Source: Tetramitus jugosus (lineage: Eukaryota > Heterolobosea > Eutetramitea > Acrasida > Vahlkampfiidae). Taken from it: a stretch of DNA of 64,000 bases. Positions 40,564 through 50,982 of this stretch are shown piece after piece. Every line of letters starts with the position of its first letter. Position 1 is the first letter of the stretch. A program made the translations under genes and the position numbers. Location: the NCBI GenBank assembly GCA_937625935.1, contig OW569378.1:248001-312000 (forward strand), given 5' to 3'. The notes below the pieces were generated by a model. It was not told the DNA's origin. It saw nothing but the letters and a program-made list of their open reading frames with translations, and made no database searches.

Positions 40564-43500
40564 ATGATTGACGACGATAGAGATTATGAATTTACTGACA
40601 CGAGCAGTAGTGGCAGTGACGAAGAAAGTGAAATGATGGATCAACAGATTATTCCAACACTTGACAAACAGAAGAGTGATGGTCGAGTGATTGCCCACAC
40701 GGATGGCAACCATAGTGAAACAATGGATGACGACATTCAAAGCGCGCATCACAATTGGAGACAACTATTCACACAACAAAAACTGTTTCGAGCGACACAA
40801 GCAAGAAAAACCATTTCTTCGTCGCTCGTCGAGAAGAACGGGGAGAATGAGAAAATTCAAGTCGGCGCCAAATCTACCAAGGATGACCTCTACAGTAAAG
40901 AGAAGAGAGATCTTGTGCAGTTGATACGACAACTGAATGATTTTGCAGTGGATGTTCGCGCAACACAAAAACAATTTGACGAACAGAAAGTGCAACCTGA
41001 AGAAGCTGAAAAGCTTTCTGGTGAAGGAATAGAGGAGGAAGAAGAAGAGTCTGTTTCATGGTCAGAGTGGCTGCAGTCGAACATTGAGATTAGGCAGTTG
41101 AATCAGGAGATGGAACAGTTGGATGAACTGGAGAGGTTTGTCAAGAGCAAAGAACAGGATTTGCTACGTCGTATTGTGTCCATTTCTTCTCCAATGGTCG
41201 CCGATCGATTATTTCCGGAACAAGATAAGCATGCGAGCGGTTCGAATAATGCGGATGACACGTATACAGGTGAAGAGGATGAGTTGCAGACGACTAGGTA
41301 TGCATATACATTTTTACAACGATGATTGTATATATTTGTTTGTGTTCTATTTTGTATTGGAATCATCTAATGAATTAAACATTAAGTTCGATGGCTAATA
41401 ATTGAACAGACGTTATGATACAACATACACGAGTCACTTGAACCGCGCTGCAGAGCTACTATTGAAAGGTGCGTTGCGTTTGCTAAGGCTGAATACTTCA
41501 ATTGATTCGATGGGCATTGAGTGGAGTTCTTCGAGGAGCGACAATGTAGCAGGGACGTCATGTCACAACACATGTAACCAAAGAGATGCAGTGTCAATAT
41601 CGGCCATCCATTTAGAAGATGACTGTTATGGATCAGATTCATCCGCCTCAGATGAAGAAGACTTGTTCTATTCACGTCATCCATTGAAAGATGTGCAAAA
41701 CAATCTCCTGATTCCGTGTCCTACTTCTGCTACGAATTCAGTAGCAAACACAACATCTGATCGTGAGACCTTATTGAAGAAGAGTAAGAGAGATTCAAGA
41801 GTACCTGTCAAACAAAAATCGAACGAAGGAGAAACGAGCTCTATTCAGCCATTAGTAATTACACAGACGATCGAACCAGTGGATCGACAAGTGTTCAACA
41901 AGCAAGGAAAGTTAGTGTACAGAACAGATCAGTTTTTGGATAAGTATCACGAAGGACATCATTTCTATGCTCATTTACCCGATATTAGTATTGGTTCAGA
42001 GTTGCCAGATGGTGGAGTATCTGAAGCAATACGCATTATAGAAGATGAGACAAATGAAGACACAATGCATTCTATATATGGTGTGGAAATGAGTCGAGCT
42101 AGTTGGTTGCACTTCAAAAATTTTGTTCGAAAATTAGTATTTGCTGATTCTGAAAAGGATCAAAACTCAGATGCATGGATCTCTGATCTCTACGATACGA
42201 GAAGTGGGAGCGAACAGATAGATGAATCACAGAAACCAAGAAAAGATACTTTGCCCTGGTATCATAGCGAGACAGAGAAGAATCAGGTCACACACAAAAA
42301 ACCATCACTTGAAGCGCAGGTTAAAGTTTACAAATTGTTATATGGTGTTATTGGGTACGCAGAAACGCTACTGTCAGATTCCTTCCCACCTCTCTATACA
42401 TTGAGTTCATCCAAAGATCTTTATATCCCAGATGGAAAGAATGAGAAAGCGCGAGATTCATTGGAGAATTTGATTAGAGAGATAGAGCTCATGATTGTTA
42501 AAGCACGGACGACAAAGGATAGAGAATGGCTAAGCAAATTGATTAAGTACTTTCAAGATAATTATCACGAAATTTATACGTCGGCTAGAAGCGACATACC
42601 TTCATTATCGTTTGATGAATCTCATTGGAACGATTTGTACGAATTGTCAGAGGACATTGGACAGTATTTTGAAAGATATGGGCCAATTCATAAGCGTGTT
42701 GTCCCATCTCAAACCAATGAGACTGACAGTGTAGCGGGAAGTAGATTGGAAAATCACTATCGAAACTTTACTTTCCCAAAACAATTGGAATCATGGCAAA
42801 GAGTATTGTCTCAGGAGAGTGATTATACTACTTCTCCGATAGTTGAAGAAATTAACAGTATTAAGCAGAGCGATTCGACCGGAGATATCAGAAGCGCCAA
42901 ACATATTGTGGACATAACCCGAGTTGACTCAACATGGACAGGTAATACGCTAGGTGATCTACCAGTACCAATATCGTCAAATTTCAAGACGGATGTAAGC
43001 ATTCCAAAACACAGCCAGCCGTATGATGTTAACCATATCGATTGGGGTAACGCCACAATGTTGACATACAATCCGTATCCACAAAAAGATCATAGCAGGT
43101 CAGATACTAGTATTGCTCGTAGATTCTCACAGTTTTATGATTATGTAGTACTTCAGAGTCATTTGGCCACTAAAAAGGCTCTGTTGTCTGCAAAAAACTT
43201 GACTACATCCCTGATGTTCAGTAACATATCTCAGTCTAAAGGGAAGTTGTCAGCTTCAATGTTGTCCGAGTCGATTTCAGATCCACAACAACGATTTAAA
43301 TTATTACGTCGATTATATCATCAACTATCGGTAGCGTCATCTAATTCTGAACAAGTTGTACCGTTAAATTCAATTCCGTCAATCGATGACCAAGGTAACG
43401 AGATTCCATCAGCTATGGCGCATAAAACACCAGATAATTCTTTCCAATTGAATCAATCAGAGTGGCCTGCTGCTTCTCTTGCTGAGTTTTCATTAGGGAC

Positions 43501-45694
43501 AGATCCGAAATTAATAATGGAAGATATCAGTCAAAGTGCTCACAAAGTAGTGCTCGAGGTCCTAAAACAACACGGATTTCCAGTACCTAATACTCCAAAT
43601 CTGTCCGAGTCATGGATAGATGAGAACACTGAATTGACTAACGACCCCTCTGGCGCAAACGATCAAGAGATATCAATTCACGAGCCTTCTTTCTTATTTC
43701 CAAGAGCGAATGAAATTCGAAAGGAGAGAGAGAAAAAACTCGAGCTTGATTCATTGAAAAAAGAATATGCTCGATTGGAGGCAGATATTCAAAATCGAAC
43801 TTTAAAGTCTGAAGTAGTGCTTGAAACAGAGAAAAAACAATTGCAAGATATGAAAGAAAAAATTAATGCCCAGGAAGAGCAGTTAGGAAAAGTAATCTTT
43901 GAAATATCTCCACTGGAGCAAGCAAAGTTGGAGAGTTGGGGTATATTTGATCAATACTACAACTCCTTACAACACAACAACGGAAGAAGGGAGCGAATGA
44001 CACACCAGGACGATATCCAGGATGATTTTGAGAAACAGTATGAATTTGAGAGGGAGTTGCGACAGCTGGATCAGCTTTTGGACCAGATGAATCGTGATAC
44101 ACGCAAGCAGCTATTAAGTGGTAAAAGCGGTTCTGGTGTCCCTCAGCTGACAAAGGAACAGAGAGAGGCTATCAGAAACTACTCTCAGTTGCGAAACTAT
44201 TATCAACAACAAGTTCGAAGAGATAGCTCTTTGAAGGAATGGCAATCCATGTCTCTATCTGAGAAGATTCAAGTTGAAAAAGAGTATTATCGTTCGAAAT
44301 CTGGTGGACAACCACTCAGAACTGTTGAAGCTAGTGACCAGATTGGTAGCTCATTGATCGTAGGAGGTATACTCGATCGGTTACAAAGTGCTCAGTTTGC
44401 CGAAACACTCATACACATCGCAGGGCAGATGAACTCGGATTCTGATCAAGAGCGAAAAGCCAAACAGCAAATATGGGATAATTTGCAGTTGGAGAAGCAC
44501 AGGATAGAGCAGGTAACCATGGACTTTATATTCTCCCACAACTTGTATTCGAGGGCCAGAGCCTCACAACAGAAGCTCTTTTCCCAACTATCGAGTGAGG
44601 AAAAGATGCTGCGGGAGAAATTTAACTTTAAGAATCACTCAGAATCTATTGACTTGAAGCCAATGCGAAAGCCTCAGGTGGCAAAGGATGCGACTCTTGC
44701 CCAACAATTCGAATTTCCTTCATCTAGCACGCTTGCATTACTCATGAACGAGCTCACAGATGACGAGCTAATCGAACTTTGCCAGATGCAAGTTACTGTC
44801 CAAAATGAATACAAGACATCTCGGTTCACATATGCGCAACGAATATTATACAAGAGATTGTATGTGAGAGAGTTTCAGAAGAAGATGGACGAGTGGACAA
44901 AGAATGCGGAGCAGAAGACTCGATTAACACCCTCACCACGGATGCTCAATAAGTTAGAACCAAACAAGGAGAACAATTCGGAATCTGATTCATTCCTTGG
45001 TAAGTTTTCAATGTTGCCTAATATGACAACAGATGAATGGATGCTCTATATAAAGGGCGAGCGCGAAACCACCAGTAATTCTGACGATGCAATTGTACGA
45101 ATTAATGACACTCTCTTCCCAGAGGTAAGTTGGTCTGGTAAAGATTACTCTGTCTTACAGATGGTCTACTTGAGAGAGCAGCTCAAACGTTCGCACCTTC
45201 CTCAATACACTATATATGCTGCCAATTTTAACGATGAGGAACAATTCTTAACAAGATCATTCTGGAGAGGGGCTTGGATGCTACCTGAAGGTTTATCCAA
45301 CTTTGTTCAGGTGAGGGAGCCTCCTAAACCAATTGTACGTGAGTTGGAGGCACCTCCTCCACCACCTCCAAAGCAGGAGAAGCCAAAGCCTCCTCCTCCA
45401 CCACAGAGAGTGCCCGTGATAACACCAATCATTCAACCAACTGCACCAGTGCAACCCATCCAGCCTGTTCCTCCTCCAATGCCTCCAACACTCCCACCTA
45501 TTAGAACTCCACCTTTACCTCCGATCCGAGTACCTGTTGCTCCTCCTCCTCCCCCTCCTCCTCGTACTCCACCTCTACAGCCTCCTGCTCCTCCTCAACG
45601 CATTCCTGGCAGAGACAGAGTTGTACTTCCAGATTCAACATATCAACAAGCAATATTCCAAGATATACAACGAAGACTCTTTGGAGGACAATGA
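40564..45694 (+). CDS. Large coiled-coil protein with poly-proline tail, two exons
   Basis: Exons are 40564-41297 and 41410-45694; the 112-nt intron has GTATGC and ACAG borders, phase 2. The product has 1672 residues. The first in-frame ATG is at 40564, 81 bp after the preceding gene. Acidic coiled-coil stretches lie at about 100-230 and 1010-1110. The C-terminal ~130 residues contain several runs of 5-8 Pro separated by short motifs, as in FH1-type profilin- or SH3-binding regions, but no FH2 domain follows. Actin-related scaffolding is possible. No recognised globular domain. Confidence 0.75.
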
Positions 45695-45706
45695 TACATG
45701 ATACAT

Positions 45707-46376
45707 TTACTGGAATAACAGATTTCTACCGACGAATTCCTTTAGTTTCTCATCCTTCATCAGTTCTTCCGATACTCCCTTTTCATCTCCCTTTTGAGCT
45801 TCAGTGATTGTATTTCCCATCTTGGACAGTGTCTCTTTAAGCATATGTTCAAATTCAACGACCATATCTTCCATTTTTTGTTTCAGTGATTCAATTTCTT
45901 TGCTCTTCATTTCAATTACATGATCCTTCTCTTTCTTGGTCTCATCGAGCGCATGTTTTGCCAGAGCTAACATTCGAAGGGAAAACAGTGAATAAGGAGA
46001 GAACCAATTCGAACACATAACTTAATAACATACCGAGTTGATCCTTTAGGTTTGCTCTTTTTCTTTCGGAATCATTCACTCTTCCAATCATGGTTTCTTG
46101 CATTGACTTGTACTGACGTATCATATCTGAAGCAATGTTAAATCGTTCCACCTTTTCCTTCTCAAAATCCTCGTCCAATTGACGTAATTTGTCTCTCATT
46201 TCACTCTGATCCGATTTGGCTCTCTGAGTTTGTTCTGAGCGTAGCACTAGCAACCGTTCGAGGGTTTCAATCCTTAACTTGGCCTGTCTTAACTCATCTT
46301 GCAATCCAACAATAATCTCTGCTTCTGTTTTCTCATTTTTCTTTCCTTTACCACCTGTTGTCTTTTTGGAGGACAT
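45707..46376 (-). CDS. DRC12/CCDC153-like coiled-coil protein, two exons
   Basis: Exons are 46034-46376 (ATG at 46376) and 45707-45966. The 67-nt intron has GTATGT and TTAG borders, phase 1. The product has 200 residues, as in CCDC153. The N terminus is Lys/Gly-rich (KKTTGGKGKKNEKTEAE), then there is one long coiled coil with RQYKSMQETM in the middle and EFEHMLKETLSKM near the end, the pattern I associate with subunit 12 of the nexin-dynein regulatory complex. It would act in the axoneme of the flagellate stage. The neighbouring divergent ASH-domain gene supports a ciliary role. The gene ends 12 bp from the convergent proline-rich gene. Confidence 0.55.
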
Positions 46377-46436
46377 TCCTTTCACACTTTGCACTCTCGA
46401 TATGTAGGCCTAAAGTCAAGCGTTGTCGGTAAAAAT

Positions 46437-46447
46437 ATTTGGCGCCC
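46437..46447. promoter_or_regulatory. E2F-like element in a divergent ciliary-type promoter
   Basis: ATTTGGCGCCC lies in the 120-bp spacer between the starts at 46376 (minus) and 46497 (plus), 61 and 50 bp away, and could drive both. Confidence 0.45.
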
Positions 46448-46496
46448 AAGACTTTACTGGTCAAGTTTATAACAAGGAAGTCACAACAGTGAAAAG

Positions 46497-49400
46497 ATGA
46501 TTGCAACAGGAACTTCTTCTATGAGAAGATCATCCAGTTTTCAACAATGTTCTGACTTAGAGTGCCCTACTGAGATATCATGGGTAAAATGGTCAATTGG
46601 TTCGGAGCATGCGAAGAAATTGACAGTGAAGAACATTTCTAAGAGAACAATTCGGTTTTCCTGTCGACTTCGGAAGCAAGACGGGACATTTGAGCTTGAA
46701 AATGCCATGAACGAAGTAAAGCTAAGTCCTGGTTTGACCATAACATTTGATGTTGTTTTTCGGCCGACAGAGTTTGTGGACTATGACGACATGGTGATTG
46801 TCAAGAGCCAATCTAGCGAATGCACTGTAAGGATCTCTGCTGTTAGGCCTGTGGTCTCCATTTTACTTCCAGATAAGTTCGACATGGGATATTGTCCTGT
46901 GAAAGAAATATCTTGTCGATCATTCTTCATTGAGAACGATGGAGGAATACAGTATGATTTTCAATGTCAGTTTCAATCTCCTTTTGAAATCAAGCCATCT
47001 CAAGGCACCATGATGCCTGGTCAGAAGCAAGAAATGTTTATTTATTTTCAACCAGAGGAAGCCTGCGTACTGGTATCTCAAGTCGTGGTTCGGTTGTCAA
47101 CTGGCCAGAACCATTTGATCAAGTTGGGTGGAATTGGAAAGTTTCCCTATTTAGCAGTTTCAAATCCTTATGTTGTCTTCGAGGGAAAGGAGCCAGCAAA
47201 CACAATGGATTACAAAGAACTATTGGTGGAGAATAGATCACTTGTTCCAGCTCAATTTGCAATATCTAGGCATGACGAATTTAGTGGGAATTCACCCTCT
47301 CTCTTTTCTTTTTCTCCAACTTGGGGAGTAGTACTACCCCACAAATCGGTATCAATCGAAGTATGTCGTCTCCCTACTCAAAATACGGTATTCAGTAAGG
47401 AAACTTTTGAAATGAAAACGCCTGGAGGCAACAGATTGAGTATCACATGTTCTTGGAAAAACACCGAGTCACATATCGAACATCCCTTACATCAGAGCAA
47501 AATAGAAACGATACAGGTGGAGGAAGATCATAGCGAGTTAAGAAATGTGAATCTATATGGCGAGTATGATTCTACTCAGATTTCCCTCAGTCAAAAGATG
47601 ATAGATTTTGATGAAGTTCTAATAGGAGAGAGCGAAACTCAGACCCTTATTTTGTTCAATCACTCTGAAAAGCCTATTCCCTTCAGAATGTTAATTATTG
47701 GAAAAGATGGAGAGTTCCCAAATGATCGAACTTTATGTTTTGAAGAGGATAGAGGAGTGTTGGAAGGGAGATCGAGCAAAGTTCTTACTCTACGATATCA
47801 CCCGCTTGAGAGAAGAAAAGATCATTTTGTTTCATTTTGCGTAGTTCCTACGTCTGATTCATTATCGAACCTTCTTTTTCCTCTCGACGATAAGGACGTA
47901 TCACTTCAAATCTACCCTCTAATATCAAAATTGGTCACCAAACACAACTCAGGATCTATTTCTCTTCCTTTTTGTGAAGTCAGAGCTGTAGGAAATTATC
48001 CCACACTAGGTATAACAGATATCTTTGGGTTCAGTCAGAGGAAGGCAGATATGTGGAAAAATTTCTCTGTCGATTCCATTAATTCAGAGTTACTGCTTCC
48101 AAAACGAAAAGATAGTTTGGATAATCTATCTTTCAAAGAAAAGCTTTTAAGTTTGAAAAGAGTCATGCTAGATTTTGGAGCCAGTTTAATTGAGAGTTCT
48201 GATTCTGTTGTGTACGTGCATTTTACAAACCTTTCGAGACTACCAGCGACATTGAAGCTCTCTTTTGCACAAGATACTGTGGCCAACATGGATCGATGGG
48301 CCCAAAATTTGGTCCCTAAGAACGAAGCAGATGAGAGAGAACTAGATATAATCTTTAATGATCTCTATCAAATACAACCGAGAAGGTTGGACTTAAATTC
48401 GGGGGAATCTGGAATTATCCGCTTTAAATACCGTCACCACCTTGTGGGTTCTCATTCGATTCCAGTGCTACTAGAGGTCAACAATGGAGTCTCTATCGCT
48501 TTGGATTTAACAGGGCAAACCTTAGATGAAGAGCAACCCTATATTCATCTTTCGTCTTTCGAACACGAGTTTGAGAGTGTGGACATCTCGATGATGGAAC
48601 AAGCTCCGATTCAATATTTTATGGTCCATAACCCAAGTAGGCTCAATGTTCAGTTTTCTGTGGACTTAGAACAACTAGAGAGACTGAAGTTTGAGAATTA
48701 TGACTACCCTGTTATAGAACTCCTCAACCCCACTGGCTGCATACCCTCACAGGGGTCTGCTCTCTTGCAATTCATTTTTAAACCCCTCGAGGAAAAGTAC
48801 TATGAAGTCGAGCTCCCTCTTCACATTATCCCGGAAAGAGGAACTTTGGATAGCATAGATCGAGAGGGTCTTAGCTACTACATAACCTTCGGAGGGAGAG
48901 GAACTAGTAATGTACCAAAAGGAAGATCTCAAGATACCCTACCCGATCTGGAAAAGGATACTTCGGGGATAATCTCACCTGTACCGAGCGAGGTTCCTCC
49001 AGTGCAGAGTATTTGTGGTATTGAAGATCAACTGGCATCCTTATCCTTACAAGTCTTAGACCTAGGTCAAGTACCGTGTCATTCCTTAAACAAAAGGTTG
49101 GTTATCATACAGAATAGATGCACAGACGTAATTCGGTACGATTGGGACACAGATATGCCCAAGGCAGATCATGGATCTTGCATGGAAGTGTCTGTGGAAC
49201 CAGTATCCGGGATTTTAGGACCAGGAGAATCAAAAGCAGTCGTATTAGCATTTTCAACTGGTAGTTTATCACAAGTTTTAAACAATGATATTTGCTGTAC
49301 TATTACGAATGAAACAATGAAGAAGATAAAAGAAACCCTGAAGAAAGAAATGGAATCTACACTCCATAATATCAGAGAGGATGAAATCTTGGGTTCCGAT

Positions 49401-50000
49401 TCAACAATTCGTTCTTCTCTAAGAAGTGCAAGGAGAGTTCACCGTCCTCCAGTGACTGGTGAGCGGAAGGTCCTAACAAAAGTAATTAAGAATAGCCTCC
49501 ATAACCAAAGCGGAACTATATCGGAAGATAAGTTGGAAAACCAGAAATTGTTCATCCGAATACATGGACACATTGTTTCTCTGAGTACCTATCGCATGAC
49601 TGTGCAAGATCCTATCAAGAATTGCTATATTCCAAAAGTCCCATACTTGGCTGCGCGCTATTTCTCTTCACCTTCAGCAATGGAACCATCTGAAATATCT
49701 GAATTACCAGAATCTTTTCAAGATCTCTGTTCCAATGTTATTGGACACATGTTGCAAGATATTGTACATGACAAGGATGTAATTCAGGCTTACGAGACAG
49801 ATAGCCAACTAGATGAGACCTACTTCTTTGATATATCTTCAAAAGAACTGTTACCACCCCCTAATCGATCAAATCTCAAACCCCAAACTCTTTTGGAAGA
49901 TCCAGAGTTTCAAGCATTGGCTGAGTGGATCTTAAGTGAGACTATACTTAATATTGTGGATGAAATGATTGAGGATCGAAACTTAGGAGAACAAGATTAA
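46497..50000 (+). CDS. ASH/MSP-domain protein, probable ciliary (CFAP65/HYDIN type)
   Basis: A 1167-residue single-exon product. Repeated immunoglobulin-like beta domains of the ASH/MSP type are visible: VKNISKRTIRFSCRL near residue 43, MIDFDEVLIGESETQTLILF near 370, MLDFGASLIESSDS near 560, and LDLGQVPCHSLNKRLVIIQN near 860. Between them are FxP- and PGxxxxxxIxFxP-type edge strands. Proteins of this kind sit in the central apparatus or basal body of cilia. The C-terminal ~250 residues are charged and helical. The exact orthologue cannot be decided; it is shorter than animal CFAP65. Confidence 0.65.
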   Translation: MIATGTSSMRRSSSFQQCSDLECPTEISWVKWSIGSEHAKKLTVKNISKRTIRFSCRLRKQDGTFELENAMNEVKLSPGLTITFDVVFRPTEFVDYDDMVIVKSQSSECTVRISAVRPVVSILLPDKFDMGYCPVKEISCRSFFIENDGGIQYDFQCQFQSPFEIKPSQGTMMPGQKQEMFIYFQPEEACVLVSQVVVRLSTGQNHLIKLGGIGKFPYLAVSNPYVVFEGKEPANTMDYKELLVENRSLVPAQFAISRHDEFSGNSPSLFSFSPTWGVVLPHKSVSIEVCRLPTQNTVFSKETFEMKTPGGNRLSITCSWKNTESHIEHPLHQSKIETIQVEEDHSELRNVNLYGEYDSTQISLSQKMIDFDEVLIGESETQTLILFNHSEKPIPFRMLIIGKDGEFPNDRTLCFEEDRGVLEGRSSKVLTLRYHPLERRKDHFVSFCVVPTSDSLSNLLFPLDDKDVSLQIYPLISKLVTKHNSGSISLPFCEVRAVGNYPTLGITDIFGFSQRKADMWKNFSVDSINSELLLPKRKDSLDNLSFKEKLLSLKRVMLDFGASLIESSDSVVYVHFTNLSRLPATLKLSFAQDTVANMDRWAQNLVPKNEADERELDIIFNDLYQIQPRRLDLNSGESGIIRFKYRHHLVGSHSIPVLLEVNNGVSIALDLTGQTLDEEQPYIHLSSFEHEFESVDISMMEQAPIQYFMVHNPSRLNVQFSVDLEQLERLKFENYDYPVIELLNPTGCIPSQGSALLQFIFKPLEEKYYEVELPLHIIPERGTLDSIDREGLSYYITFGGRGTSNVPKGRSQDTLPDLEKDTSGIISPVPSEVPPVQSICGIEDQLASLSLQVLDLGQVPCHSLNKRLVIIQNRCTDVIRYDWDTDMPKADHGSCMEVSVEPVSGILGPGESKAVVLAFSTGSLSQVLNNDICCTITNETMKKIKETLKKEMESTLHNIREDEILGSDSTIRSSLRSARRVHRPPVTGERKVLTKVIKNSLHNQSGTISEDKLENQKLFIRIHGHIVSLSTYRMTVQDPIKNCYIPKVPYLAARYFSSPSAMEPSEISELPESFQDLCSNVIGHMLQDIVHDKDVIQAYETDSQLDETYFFDISSKELLPPPNRSNLKPQTLLEDPEFQALAEWILSETILNIVDEMIEDRNLGEQD

Positions 50001-50201
50001 CGGATGATGTTGATCGTGATCTCGAGTGTATTGAAAAAACCGCTCTGGATGATGGGTCCAAATTCGGTCAACGTTTTGACTCGAATGGGACAAACGGGGA
50101 AAAAGTTTTTGATGTGTTGATGTGCTTCACACTATAAAACTGTTGATGATTGTATTCGATATTGAGGATACAACCCAAACCCACCAATCGGTACAAATAA
50201 C

Positions 50202-50762
50202 ATGAGATCAACAATCCTAATCATTGTCCTACTTCTTCTTTATGCCTATACTTGCACTGGTACTTGTACGAACTGCGGGGCTAACGAAGGTTGCTGCAAT
50301 GACTTGAATAACAATGGAGGACGTCCTACTTGTTACAGCAAAGCTACTCACCAATGTAACAATGGAAACAGGCTCTGCCCTTTGAATCACCTGTCCTGTG
50401 GAGCTGCATGCTATCCACCTGCTCAGTATCAATGTAACAGCGGAGATAAATTGTGTCCTCTAGGTTTTCTATCATGTGGAGATGCCTGTTACAGCGAGTT
50501 CCAGTATGCTTGCGTTAATGGACGTTTGGTCAACAACTGCGTTCCTGGGGCTTGTATCAACTTAGCTTGCTGTCCAGTAAATGCTGGATGTTACAATCCA
50601 AATCACTTTGCTTGCACCAATGAAGGTCTCTTTGTGAGATGCTTCGGTATTGCATCAAATGAGCCTTCCGTGTGTAACGGCCATGGAACATGCGATGGTT
50701 TGGACCACTGTGTTTGTCGAGATGGATTCACTGGTCCTAACTGCTTTACTCCACCTCCTTAA
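50202..50762 (+). CDS. Secreted Cys-rich repeat protein with EGF-like domain
   Basis: A 186-residue product with a hydrophobic signal peptide (residues 1-20). Three to four repeats of the form CYxxxxYxCxxGxLCP with LSCGxAC follow (about residues 45-145). An EGF-like module with CNGHGTCDGLDHCVC lies near the C terminus. All Cys are consistent with disulfides in the secretory pathway. Similar short Cys repeats occur in secreted proteins of amoebae and fungi, some carbohydrate-associated; I cannot assign a function. The protein may coat the cell surface or bind prey or cyst-wall glycans. Confidence 0.8.
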   Translation: MRSTILIIVLLLLYAYTCTGTCTNCGANEGCCNDLNNNGGRPTCYSKATHQCNNGNRLCPLNHLSCGAACYPPAQYQCNSGDKLCPLGFLSCGDACYSEFQYACVNGRLVNNCVPGACINLACCPVNAGCYNPNHFACTNEGLFVRCFGIASNEPSVCNGHGTCDGLDHCVCRDGFTGPNCFTPPP

Positions 50763-50982
50763 GACAGAGTATTTGACATTCAGAAATATAATTGTAAATA
50801 CATAATGGAGTTTGTTAAAATCTACAGCATGTCGATGACAAAGCTACCCTTCACTTCCAAGTTCCATTTCGTTATTTGAATGTCAATCTAAAAAAAAACA
50901 TCAGATTCTGCAGGAAATCAACTGGACAAAACTCAACCAAAAAACACTCTCGCCGCAAAACAACAAAGAACATAAAACTCAC

